A DNA stretch of 64,000 nucleotides. It comes from Aliiroseovarius sp. F20344. Its GTDB lineage: Bacteria > Pseudomonadota > Alphaproteobacteria > Rhodobacterales > Rhodobacteraceae. Positions within the stretch are counted from its first letter, which is position 1; every line of letters starts with the position of its first letter. Below, piece by piece: positions 9,006-18,000 of this stretch. Below the pieces are notes generated by a model. It worked only from the letters and a program-made list of their open reading frames with translations, made no database searches and was not told the DNA's origin. Location: NCBI RefSeq assembly GCF_023016155.1, contig NZ_JALKBG010000003.1, positions 248,001 to 312,000 of the forward strand. The letters are read 5' to 3'. The translations under genes were made by a program, and so were the position numbers.

Positions 9006-10325
9006 TTATTTTCCATACACATAATTGGGCAGCCAAAGAGCGATTTGGGGGAAGGTCATGATGATTGCCAAAGCCAACACCATGATAAGGACGAATGGCA
9101 CGATCGAACGGTAAATGTCCCCCAGCCCAATTTCTGGCGGTGCCATGGCCCTCATAAGAAACAGGTTGTAGCCAAAGGGCGGCGTCATATAGGCGATCTG
9201 GGTGGTGATGGTGTAAAGCACCCCATACCAGATCAGGTCGAAGCCAAGCACTTTGACCAAGGGCACGTAAAGCGGCGCCACGATGACCAACATCGCGGTG
9301 TCATCCAGAAACGTACCCATAATGATAAAGCTAAGCTGCATCAGGATCAAAATGACCCACGGATTCAGCCCCAATTGTTCGGTAAACAGATTGTCGATGG
9401 CCTTGACCGCGCCCAACCCATCGAAGACGGCGCCAAAACCAAGTGCTGCCAGAATGATCCACATGAACATGCAGGAAATCAGTAGGGTCTGCTTGGTGCA
9501 GGTTTCGAAGATCTGCCACGTCATACGACGCTTGGCGACCGAGGCAAACAAAGCCGTCAACGCTCCAATAGCCGAGCTTTCCACCAGCGAGGTCCAGCCA
9601 TTCACGAACGGAACCATCATCGCGGCAAAGATGGCCAGCGGCAGCACGCCCGCACCCAGCAGACGGATTTTTTCGGCGCGCGAAACCTCGTGCGCGTCTT
9701 CCATCGCCGGTCCAAGATGCGGTTGGATTTTACAGCGCAACCAGATGTAGATGATGAACAGTGAGGCCATCATCAGCCCCGGCAGTACGCCTGCCAGCCA
9801 CAGCTGCCCCACAGGCTGGCGCGCGATCATCGCATAAAGCACCAGCACAACCGAGGGCGGCACGAGGATCCCCAGACTGGACCCAGCCTGAATGACCCCC
9901 GTGACCATGATCTTGTCATAGCCCCGGCGCAGCAATTCCGGCAGAGCAATCGTCGCCCCGATGGCCATACCCGCGACGCTTAGCCCGTTCATGGCAGAGA
10001 CCAGAACCATCAGACCAATGGTGCCAATCGCAAGACCTCCGTTCACCGGGCCCATCCATACATGGAACATGCGGTAAAGGTCGTCTGCCAGACGGCTTTC
10101 GCTTAGGACGTAGCCCATGAAGATGAACATCGGCAGGGTCAGAAGAGGATACCATTTCATCAGCTTCATCGCGGCCGAAAACGGGATGTCCTGCCCGCCA
10201 ACGCCCCAAAGCGACAGCGCCGCAATGGCGCCCACGGCTCCGATCGCGCCGAACACGCGTTGCCCCGTGAACAGCATCAGCATCATCGATGCGAACATGA
10301 AAATGGCGATATATTCTTGGCTCAT
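9006..10325 (-). CDS. TRAP transporter large permease (DctM)
   Basis: A 439-residue, roughly 12-helix TRAP large subunit. It shows the family patterns GLSVAGMAIGATIALPELL, GSSLGILVPPS (substrate/ion site region) and LDDTAMLVIVAPL. The start at 10325 is chosen because it overlaps the DctQ stop as ATGA and gives the usual N-terminus MSQEYIAIFMF. The same frame is open far upstream, but there it only mirrors the DctQ gene in another frame. It forms the sodium-coupled translocation channel with DctQ. Confidence 0.92.
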   Translation of the reverse strand: MSQEYIAIFMFASMMLMLFTGQRVFGAIGAVGAIAALSLWGVGGQDIPFSAAMKLMKWYPLLTLPMFIFMGYVLSESRLADDLYRMFHVWMGPVNGGLAIGTIGLMVLVSAMNGLSVAGMAIGATIALPELLRRGYDKIMVTGVIQAGSSLGILVPPSVVLVLYAMIARQPVGQLWLAGVLPGLMMASLFIIYIWLRCKIQPHLGPAMEDAHEVSRAEKIRLLGAGVLPLAIFAAMMVPFVNGWTSLVESSAIGALTALFASVAKRRMTWQIFETCTKQTLLISCMFMWIILAALGFGAVFDGLGAVKAIDNLFTEQLGLNPWVILILMQLSFIIMGTFLDDTAMLVIVAPLYVPLVKVLGFDLIWYGVLYTITTQIAYMTPPFGYNLFLMRAMAPPEIGLGDIYRSIVPFVLIMVLALAIIMTFPQIALWLPNYVYGK

Positions 10326-10906
10326 GCGCGTGTCACACCAATCTCGTTGCCGCGAATGCGGGCGATGTCTTTGAACAGTTCGGAAATGGCCTGAAGCAGC
10401 ATCAGGAAGAAGCCGATGACCATGATGGATTTGATGGGCCAAGCATAGGGGCGCCACGCGGTCGAGGATCGCTCGAGCCGCCCAATTTCCTCGGCCCCCG
10501 TAATCAACCCCCAGAAATAGGAAAACGGCGCGTCGCCCCAATAGCCCAGCGAATAGGCGGTCGATCCGACGCCCCCCCAGATCAACACACCCAGATAGAT
10601 CAGCAAGAAGAATACCGTGAAGGCGTCGAACCACGCTTTTTTGCGGTCGTTCCAATTGTGATAAAACAGGTCCATCCGCACGTTCGACCCCATCTGGAGC
10701 GAATATGGACCACCCATGATGTAATAGGTCACCATCGCGAACTGCGCCATTTCAAGCGTCCAAAGTGACGGCAGTAAGAACGTTTTCGAAATCGAGGACC
10801 ATAGCAGGATCCCCATCATTACAAATAGACCCCACATCATCACGCGTCCGATGCGATAGTTTACGGCGTCGACGACATGCACATATCCGGTCATGAAGCG
10901 GGTCAA
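10322..10906 (-). CDS. TRAP transporter small permease (DctQ)
   Basis: A 194-residue membrane protein with four predicted helices, matching the DctQ size and topology. The helices start near VMMWGLFVMMGIL, MAQFAMVTYYIM, DAFTVFFLLIYLGVLIW and IKSIMVIGFFLMLLQ. It overlaps the amidohydrolase gene upstream (ATGA at 10903-10906) and DctM downstream (ATGA at 10322-10325). Translation of the three genes is therefore probably coupled. Confidence 0.9.
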   Translation of the reverse strand: MTRFMTGYVHVVDAVNYRIGRVMMWGLFVMMGILLWSSISKTFLLPSLWTLEMAQFAMVTYYIMGGPYSLQMGSNVRMDLFYHNWNDRKKAWFDAFTVFFLLIYLGVLIWGGVGSTAYSLGYWGDAPFSYFWGLITGAEEIGRLERSSTAWRPYAWPIKSIMVIGFFLMLLQAISELFKDIARIRGNEIGVTRA

Positions 10907-11679
10907 CTGGCACTCCCTTCATTCAAGGAGGCTTTCGCTGTGGCGATCCAGTCCGCAAGTTTTCGTGCCATTTCAGCCTGCTGCATCGATGCTTCGATCA
11001 GGTCATTGCGCACCTCGATCATCACATTGGGCAGACCATGCGGAACAGCCTGAACATTCAGGGTGTGGGCCACCCCGTCCACAGCCGCATAGGGTTCGTT
11101 CAGCTGAACATTCAGCTCTAGATCTGCAGGGATTGTACGCATCATGGCCTGTGCCATTTGGTCGTCATCGCCATGTAAAATGCCAATCTGCACCTCGCGT
11201 TCACGACCGCGATAGGTCGGGGTGAAGCTGTGCATGGTGACCATCAGCTCAAGGCTGGTCCGATGCTTAACGATCTGACCGGCAAGCGTGTCCGAGAAGG
11301 GCTGATACACATTGCGCACCCGTGCCGCCCGGTCTGCTTCGGAGATACCCGTGTTTGCTGGTATGTCGAAAACCTCGCTACGCGCCGGTATGGCGTCGGC
11401 AGCTTCGGGTGGGCGATTGCAGTCATATACAAGCCGCGAGATGCCGCCGTAGACCAGTAAGGCAGACATGTGGTCTGCCAAAGCTTGGGCAACTGGCAAC
11501 GCGCCAGGGTCCCAAGCTATGTGACGGGTCAAAGCTTCTTCGTCCAATCCAAGATTTTCAAGATGATCTGGCACCCTATTTGACGCGTGTTCACATACCA
11601 CGACCACATCAGGCAAATTGCCTGATAGGTCCACATGCACTGCTGGACCAAATTCGCGTATCAACTTTTGCGATTCCAT
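10903..11679 (-). CDS. N-formylglutamate amidohydrolase family protein
   Basis: A 258-residue HutG-type zinc amidohydrolase relative. Diagnostic stretches are VVVVCEHASNRVP, HIAWDPGA, SRLVYDCNRPP and MVTMHSFTP, containing the histidine/glutamate ligands. The frame is open another 35 codons upstream, but the family N-terminus fits the ATG at 11679. It is the first gene of the minus-strand run and is fused by ATGA to the TRAP genes, so it probably deformylates or deacylates the imported compound in the cytoplasm. No other histidine-degradation gene is present, so the substrate need not be N-formylglutamate. Confidence 0.85.
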   Translation of the reverse strand: MESQKLIREFGPAVHVDLSGNLPDVVVVCEHASNRVPDHLENLGLDEEALTRHIAWDPGALPVAQALADHMSALLVYGGISRLVYDCNRPPEAADAIPARSEVFDIPANTGISEADRAARVRNVYQPFSDTLAGQIVKHRTSLELMVTMHSFTPTYRGREREVQIGILHGDDDQMAQAMMRTIPADLELNVQLNEPYAAVDGVAHTLNVQAVPHGLPNVMIEVRNDLIEASMQQAEMARKLADWIATAKASLNEGSAS

Positions 11680-11802
11680 TTGGAAAAAGTTCCACAGCTT
11701 ACTTTGCTGTGTCAATAATTTTCCGTAACAATTTCCCCACCCTTGATTTATGTGTTGGTTTCTTGACAGAATGATGAAACCCAAACCAAAGGAAGCCCTC
11801 TC
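11680..11802. promoter_or_regulatory. Divergent promoter region between amidohydrolase/TRAP operon and MurR-type regulator
   Basis: About 120 AT-rich bases separate the two divergent starts. Such spacing usually holds both promoters and the operator of the adjacent regulator, so the MurR/RpiR protein is the likely controller of the amidohydrolase-TRAP operon. A TTGACA hexamer is visible on the plus strand at 11763-11768, about 35 bases before the regulator start; its -10 partner is unclear. No clean operator palindrome was recognised. Confidence 0.4.
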
Positions 11803-12681
11803 GTGCGTGTCACTGATCAGCTATTGCAACATCGCGATGAAATGACGCCGTCCGAGCGCCAGCTTCTGAACGTATTGCTGGACGACTATCCGCTGTCGGG
11901 ACTTGGCAGCATCACCGAGCTGGCCGCGAGCGCCTCGGTTTCGACAACAACAGTTGCGCGGCTTCTGCAGAAAACTGGGTTCAACGGTTATCCGCAGTTT
12001 CAGGCTGCACTTCGGCGTGAGCTGAAAGAGATGATCTCGGATCCCGTGGCGAAGCGGGATGTGTGGAAAACCGATCTACCGGAAGAACACACGCTGAACC
12101 GGTATTCGCGGCAAGCGCTTGAGAACCAGAAACGCAGTTTGGACGAGGTGGATCCAGAAGAGTTTGACGCCTTGTGCAAATTGCTTTGCGATCCAAATCG
12201 CCGGATCTTTATCACCGGGGGGCGCATTACTGGCACGCTTGCGCAGTATTTGTATTTGCACCTTCAGATGATCCGTCCTGACGTGCGGCTGTTGCCGTTC
12301 TCGGCCTCTTGGACCCATGAGCTTTTGGACATCCGAAAGGGTGATGTGCTGATCGCCTTGGACGTGCGGCGGTATGAAAACACGACCCTTGTTATCGGCC
12401 AGTTGTGTCACGAACGCGAAGCCGAAATCGTGCTGTTTACAGATCAGTGGCGATCCCCGATACATCGGTTGGCACGCCATACATTCAGCGCGCGCATTGC
12501 TGCCCCATCAGCCTGGGATTCCATGGCAGCCTTGTTGGTTCTTCTGGAGTGCGTCGTTGCCGAGGTGCAAGAACGCCTTTGGGACGACGTGAAACAGCGA
12601 ACCGATGCTTTGGAAGAGGCATTTGATCGCACGAAACTATTCCGGAAATTCGGCCAAAGCGGCGGTGGAAGCTCAGGCTAG
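11803..12681 (+). CDS. MurR/RpiR family transcriptional regulator
   Basis: A 292-residue regulator with an N-terminal helix-turn-helix (SITELAASASVSTTTVARLL, about residues 31-50) and a C-terminal SIS sugar-phosphate-binding-like domain (FITGGRITGTLAQYL; DVLIALDVRRYENTT). The start is GTG at 11803, preceded by AAAGGAAG. It is divergent from the amidohydrolase-TRAP operon and probably responds to that pathway's substrate or intermediate. Family members can repress or activate; which applies here is not visible. Confidence 0.88.
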   Translation: MRVTDQLLQHRDEMTPSERQLLNVLLDDYPLSGLGSITELAASASVSTTTVARLLQKTGFNGYPQFQAALRRELKEMISDPVAKRDVWKTDLPEEHTLNRYSRQALENQKRSLDEVDPEEFDALCKLLCDPNRRIFITGGRITGTLAQYLYLHLQMIRPDVRLLPFSASWTHELLDIRKGDVLIALDVRRYENTTLVIGQLCHEREAEIVLFTDQWRSPIHRLARHTFSARIAAPSAWDSMAALLVLLECVVAEVQERLWDDVKQRTDALEEAFDRTKLFRKFGQSGGGSSG

Positions 12682-12801
12682 CCACGGGCTGCTCGCCGGT
12701 TTTAGAAAACAGATTTCACCTTCGCCAGTAGATGGTGCTGCATCCAAAACCACTGCCAGCGTACGCTTGGCATCGTCGTAGATTTTGAGAATACCCTGCA
12801 T
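12673..12801 (-). CDS. Possible 42-residue small ORF
   Basis: A short minus-strand frame begins MQGILKIYDDAKRTLAVVLD and ends shortly after a cysteine (EICFLKP). Its stop overlaps the last bases of the MurR/RpiR gene. Composition and codon choice look protein-like, but a GAAGG sequence lies about 13 bases from the ATG, which is far for a ribosome site. I do not recognise the product. It may be a small gene, the tail of a lost gene, or chance. Confidence 0.22.
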   Translation of the reverse strand: MQGILKIYDDAKRTLAVVLDAAPSTGEGEICFLKPASSPWLA

Positions 12802-12868
12802 TGTGATAGAATGCCTTCACTAGTCTTCTAAATTTAATTGCAAATTCCAATTTGGGCCGCGTGCGCGA

Positions 12869-15061
12869 ATGTCCGAAATTGATACTAAATTTGTTGGTGA
12901 AATGGGGGTCCGTGCAGATTGGATTGATCTGCGGGATCAAGATTATGTGCCAAACCTGGCGATCTTGAAACGCTCACTTTCCTTGGATTCAAACCTGCTG
13001 ACGCCGCCGGATAACGGAGGTTTGCGTCACCCGACTTTTTCCGTGCGCAATCAGGGCAACTCTGGCCGTTGCGTCGGTTATGCGCTGGCAAATCTGATCG
13101 ACATCCAGCGGCATCTGCAACACGTCAATGGTGGCGCATCCGACAGAGCCAATTCGGCACTGACAGATGATATCACCAGCGCAGACATGCTGTATCGCAT
13201 GGCACACTTCCATGATCGGTATCCTGCACTTGAAGCGATGAAAGCGGATGATCGGGAAGGCATTTTAACTCTGCGATCGGCGATCAAAGGCTTTTACCAC
13301 CACGGCGCATGCCTTGATTGGCCTTTCGCCTCGACACCGCCTGACGCCACAAGATGGCAAAGCGAAAGCTACCTGGTGGATGGTCCGGATGCTGGCCGAC
13401 GCTTCACCAGTGTGGAGCAAGCGCGAAATGCCCGAGACATTGGTTTGGGTGCTTATTTCCGGTTGGCCTCCGTCCTGAACCACTTCCACGCCGCCTTGAA
13501 TGACGCACAGGCCGTGTTGGTCAGTGCCAATGTGCATGATGGCTGGCTTCAGGCCGTCCCCGACAATGACGGAGTGATCACTTGGCCCCCGTCCAAGGGC
13601 AAAATGGGCACGCATGCTTTTGTGCTGACTGGTTATGACGAACACGGATTTCACGTCTTGAACTCATGGGGGCCGGAATGGGGTGGCTATCAAGGGCAAG
13701 CTGGAATCGGACTTTGGAACTACGATGACTGGGCCCGCAATGTCATTGATGGTTGGGTGCTACGTCTTGGGGTACCAGCGCCAGCGGCTTTTGGCGCTTC
13801 GGTCGGAGAGAAAGGCAGCAAAGGCGTCGTTGGGAAAATCCGGTCAGGATCCACACCGTGCTTTGAACTAGTTGGGCACTACATGCATTTGGATGACGGC
13901 TATCATGTTTCCACCGGGTCTTACCCATCGTTTAACGATGGCTGGTCACGTACCCAGACCCATCTTGCGCCCAAGCTCGACCCAAAAGCTGATCCGTCTG
14001 ATTCCGAGAAGTACCGCGGGATTTTGTTATGGATCCCCGGCAGCCTTGAAGGGATAAAGCCGGCCTTTTCTGCCGCAGTCGCCCGCAAAAATGCCATTAA
14101 AGCCTTGGGGCTTTATCCCTACACGATCTTCTGGTGCAACAGCTTCGTCGAGAAGTCGTTAGAGGTGCTCGAAAGCCTGTTCGACAGCTGCATGTCGCAA
14201 GCAGGCGAAACTGCAGAGCATCTGGATGAATTGATCGAAAACCGCGTGCGCGGGGTTGGGCGCGCCTTCTGGCGTGACATTGAGATGAGCGCCATGCGTG
14301 CGTTGAAAGGCACGGGTGAGCTGCCTTTTGAACGTCATCTTGACCGCAGCTATTCGGACACGGGTGTCGTTGGCGACTTCCTGCACAGCTTGCTTGACCT
14401 GAAAGAACAGACAGGGTGCGAACTGCATATCGTCGCGGAAGGCGCGGGTGCGCTCATGGTGCATGAGATGCTGTCTCTGCTCAGACCCGACATGCCGCCT
14501 CCTTTCTCTCAGCCCGGTGTGGATTTCCGTGAAACGTGGTTTAACACGATGCACCTGGCCCACCCCGCAATTGGATTACCGCGGGCCCAAAATGTCCTGC
14601 TTCCCCGGTTTGCCAAAATGAACGGCGCATTGGACGGCAAGCGACGACGCAAGACGACGTCCCGCAAACCAGTTGTGCAATCGCTTTTAAAAGCCGCTGA
14701 TCAGGTTCCAGCACGCATCTATATCCCAACCGAAGATCTGGAAGAACGGGTGTGTTTCGGAGGGTACGGAAAGTCCGTGCTGCATCTGGTGTCGAATGCG
14801 TTCGAAGATCGATATCCCCTTCCGCGCGGCACGGATGCACCCGACGCGGGGGCCTATCTGAAGGCGCGCCCATTCTTAGGAATGGCGAGCTTGGCGGAAA
14901 ACGATGCGGCTGTTTCCAGCGGCGCAGTTTTCCGTCTGAACCGAATTCTGGACCAGAAACATGATCTTGAGCGCATTCAGCAATCCACGCTGAACGACGA
15001 CCAAACCATCACCAACAGTATTTTCGAGTGCATCAAAGGATTTCAGAAACGTGTGACCTGA
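12869..15061 (+). CDS. Papain-like (C1A) cysteine peptidase with C-terminal alpha/beta-hydrolase-like domain
   Basis: A 730-residue cytoplasmic-type protein with no signal peptide or membrane helix. Residues about 50-300 form a papain fold with the complete catalytic set: Q62 and C68 in NQGNSGRCVGYALANLID, H249 in GTHAFVLTGYD, N265 in LNSWGPEWGGYQG. Residues about 380-650 resemble an alpha/beta-hydrolase or lipase-like domain (ILLWIPGSLEG; ELHIVAEGAGALMVHEML). Its nucleophile elbow reads AEGAG instead of GxSxG, so this part may be non-catalytic. No strong ribosome site precedes the ATG at 12869, and M12 is an alternative start. It is the first gene of a three-gene operon with a metacaspase fusion and a membrane protein. 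A conflict or regulated-proteolysis role is inferred. Confidence 0.8.
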   Translation: MSEIDTKFVGEMGVRADWIDLRDQDYVPNLAILKRSLSLDSNLLTPPDNGGLRHPTFSVRNQGNSGRCVGYALANLIDIQRHLQHVNGGASDRANSALTDDITSADMLYRMAHFHDRYPALEAMKADDREGILTLRSAIKGFYHHGACLDWPFASTPPDATRWQSESYLVDGPDAGRRFTSVEQARNARDIGLGAYFRLASVLNHFHAALNDAQAVLVSANVHDGWLQAVPDNDGVITWPPSKGKMGTHAFVLTGYDEHGFHVLNSWGPEWGGYQGQAGIGLWNYDDWARNVIDGWVLRLGVPAPAAFGASVGEKGSKGVVGKIRSGSTPCFELVGHYMHLDDGYHVSTGSYPSFNDGWSRTQTHLAPKLDPKADPSDSEKYRGILLWIPGSLEGIKPAFSAAVARKNAIKALGLYPYTIFWCNSFVEKSLEVLESLFDSCMSQAGETAEHLDELIENRVRGVGRAFWRDIEMSAMRALKGTGELPFERHLDRSYSDTGVVGDFLHSLLDLKEQTGCELHIVAEGAGALMVHEMLSLLRPDMPPPFSQPGVDFRETWFNTMHLAHPAIGLPRAQNVLLPRFAKMNGALDGKRRRKTTSRKPVVQSLLKAADQVPARIYIPTEDLEERVCFGGYGKSVLHLVSNAFEDRYPLPRGTDAPDAGAYLKARPFLGMASLAENDAAVSSGAVFRLNRILDQKHDLERIQQSTLNDDQTITNSIFECIKGFQKRVT

Positions 15062-15076
15062 TAGAGGAGAAGACCG

Positions 15077-18000
15077 ATGGCCAAAATCTCAGTTGAGCAA
15101 TTGATGTCCAAGCTGGCAGACCCTGACGTGAACGAAGAGGAACTGGCACAGTATTTTGTGCTGGATGACGGACAATCCGGCGCCTTTGACCCTCACTTTA
15201 AGCTGAACCCGGCGACGGTTAAAATCCCACGTGGCGCAGATGCGGCCCAACGGACAGCGGCTGCAATGAACTCTGCAAATTGGTTTGCGCGGCTTTCCCG
15301 CAAAGGCAAGTTCCACGACAGAATTCGCAAAGGATATGACGGTCCAATCATCGTGTCCGAAGGGGACAGCTGGTTTCAATTTCCGCTGCTTCTGAAGGAC
15401 ACGATCGACCACCTGATGAAGCCCTACGCAATCTACTCACTGGGTGCTGCCGGGGATCTGTTGAAGCGGATGGCGGATAAGCGCGAGTACATCAAATCTC
15501 TGCGTGAACAGAACGGAGAAATCCTGCTTCTATCCGGGGGTGGCAATGACCTTGTGGCGGGCGGCGCGCTTGCCTCGCATTTGGAAGAATTTGACCCGGT
15601 CCTGAAGCCTGCCGACTACCTTCTGCCTTCGTTCCAAGCACTTCTGGACGATGCGCTGCGTCACTATGGTCGGATGTTTCGCGACGTAGAACTGCACTTC
15701 CCGCATGTTAGCGTGTTTTGCCACGGTTACGACTATCCGGTGCCGAACAAAGACCGCTGGCTGGGCAAGCCGATGGAGTCGCGTGGCATCAAGGACAAGG
15801 GACTGCAAAAAGCCATTGCCGCCGAGATGATGGATCAGTTCAATCGGCGGCTAAGGCGCTTGGCGCGAACCGTTCCCAACGCGACCTATATCGATTGTCG
15901 TGGCGTCGTCGGGGACGACCGCTGGCACGACGGGTTGCACCCCACGAATGAAGGCTACCTCGACGTTGCGAAGAAATTCGAAGCCGAGATCAAGAAGGTT
16001 GTGGCGCAAGACATCCCTGCCCCGGTGGTGGGCGGTCCCTTTGGCAGTGCGGCTGAAATTGCTAGCTCGCTTTCTGCACCTGTTACAATCGCGGGTGGGG
16101 CACCCAAAGGGCTGTCTCTGCACGTCGGACTGAACACCGTGGATCCCAACCACTATGATGGCTGGGACGGCAAGCTAACCGCCTGCGAAGCGGATGCGTT
16201 GGACATGGAGGCATTGGCACAGTCTGAAGGGTTTGAACCCACGCGGCTTCTGACCACCGACGCAACCCGTCAAAACGTGGTAGATCAAGTTGAACGGGCC
16301 GCCGAAGAACTGAAGGCCGGCGATATGTTCCTGTTCACAGTCTCAGGTCATGGCGGGCGTGTGCCTGATTTCAATCAGGACGAAGACCATGATGGCGATG
16401 AGAAGATGGACGAGACCCTGTGTCTTTTCGATTTTCAGATTGCCGATGACGAGCTTTACATGCTCTGGACCAAGTTCCGCGCAGGCGTGCGGGTTTTGCT
16501 TGTTCCGGACACCTGCCACTCAGGCTCGATGGCGCGGTTTGGACCAACTGCACCGGCGACATTGTTTGGCCGCCCAATGGCGATAAACCCAAGCGTGCGA
16601 GCAATGCCCCTGCACATCGAGGACCGCGTATGGCGCGCGAACGAAGCGGCTTATCGCGAGGCGTCGAAATCCTACAGCGCTTTGAAGGAAAGTGTGATGA
16701 CCGCGCCGCTGTCCAGCCCGATACAAGCGTCTGTTCTGAACCTTGGTGCCTGCAAAGACACGCAGTTTGCCATGGACGGAGCCAACAACGGGGCCTTCAC
16801 CGGGGCGCTATTGAAGGTCTGGGACGATGGCCGTTTTAATGGTGACTATTACGCGTTCCGTACAGCGATTGATGATGAGATCAACAGCGACAGCCAGAAC
16901 CCGCAGCTGTTTGAACCATTATTGAAGGACCCAAATTTCGTCACGGATCGTCCCTTCACTTTGTTGCGCGGCGAAGGAGATCGGGCCGCGCATACAACAT
17001 TCGCATCATCAACACCCGACACAGGCGGCGGCCGATCGCGCGTCAGCGCCGAGGATGAGGAAGGAGACGAACTTGACCAGATCCCAGACAGCGACGTGCG
17101 TGCCATACTGGATGCAAAGGCGCGTGGCGCAGGGTTTCGCAACAGCTCTGCTGCACTGCACTGGCCAGATTACGCAGATTTCGACGCGTTCATTCGGTCG
17201 CTCGGATTAAGGAATTTCTCGACTGACGAGTTTCTTGTCCTCGGCGGCGGGCACAGCACGCCCGGCGGGTCATGTCACGGAAAGAACCGTTATCCGCCAC
17301 GTAACCTTTGGACCAACATCGCCAAGACCGCACAGGCCATCGACCATTTGCGCGATCGCTTGGGCAAACCGATTGCAATCACCAACGCGTATCGGGGTCC
17401 TGCCTATAACAAGTGTATCGGAGGGGCCAAAGCCAGCCAGCACATGGCGTTTCGGGCGCTGGACTTCAAAGTCTCAGGCATGGCCGCACCCGAAGTCGCG
17501 ACCGCTCTTCGCTGGCTGCGTGACAAGGAAGGCTTCTTCAATGGCGGGATTGGGCGTTACAACAGTTTCACCCATATCGATACGCGCGGTACCAATGCCA
17601 CTTGGCCGCCAGCGTTTCGCGACAGCCGGCTTCCAAACACGTCTCCGCTTTTGCCGCATGTTCCGGGCGCACCGCAAAAGCCAGACCGACCCCAGGTATC
17701 CCGCATTCCGGACGAGAAACCCAATCTCGCCGACCGAATTGCGATCCTGATTTCCACCATACTCGCCAAGCCTCGGTCAGCGCCGGGAAGCACCCCCCGG
17801 TCGGCCTTCGCTGATCCCACAATGCGATCCGGTGATGCGTTTGACCCGACGGCGACCATGGCCACCTCGCAGCAAGCGCTTCAATCCGCGGTGAATGCGT
17901 CCAGCGTGATCTCGTTCGTTGAAAACCTCACGCCGCAGCAGAAAGAGGACGTCCTGTTGTCCACACTGTTCGCTCAGCGCGCAGCGGATGCAGTCTTTGA

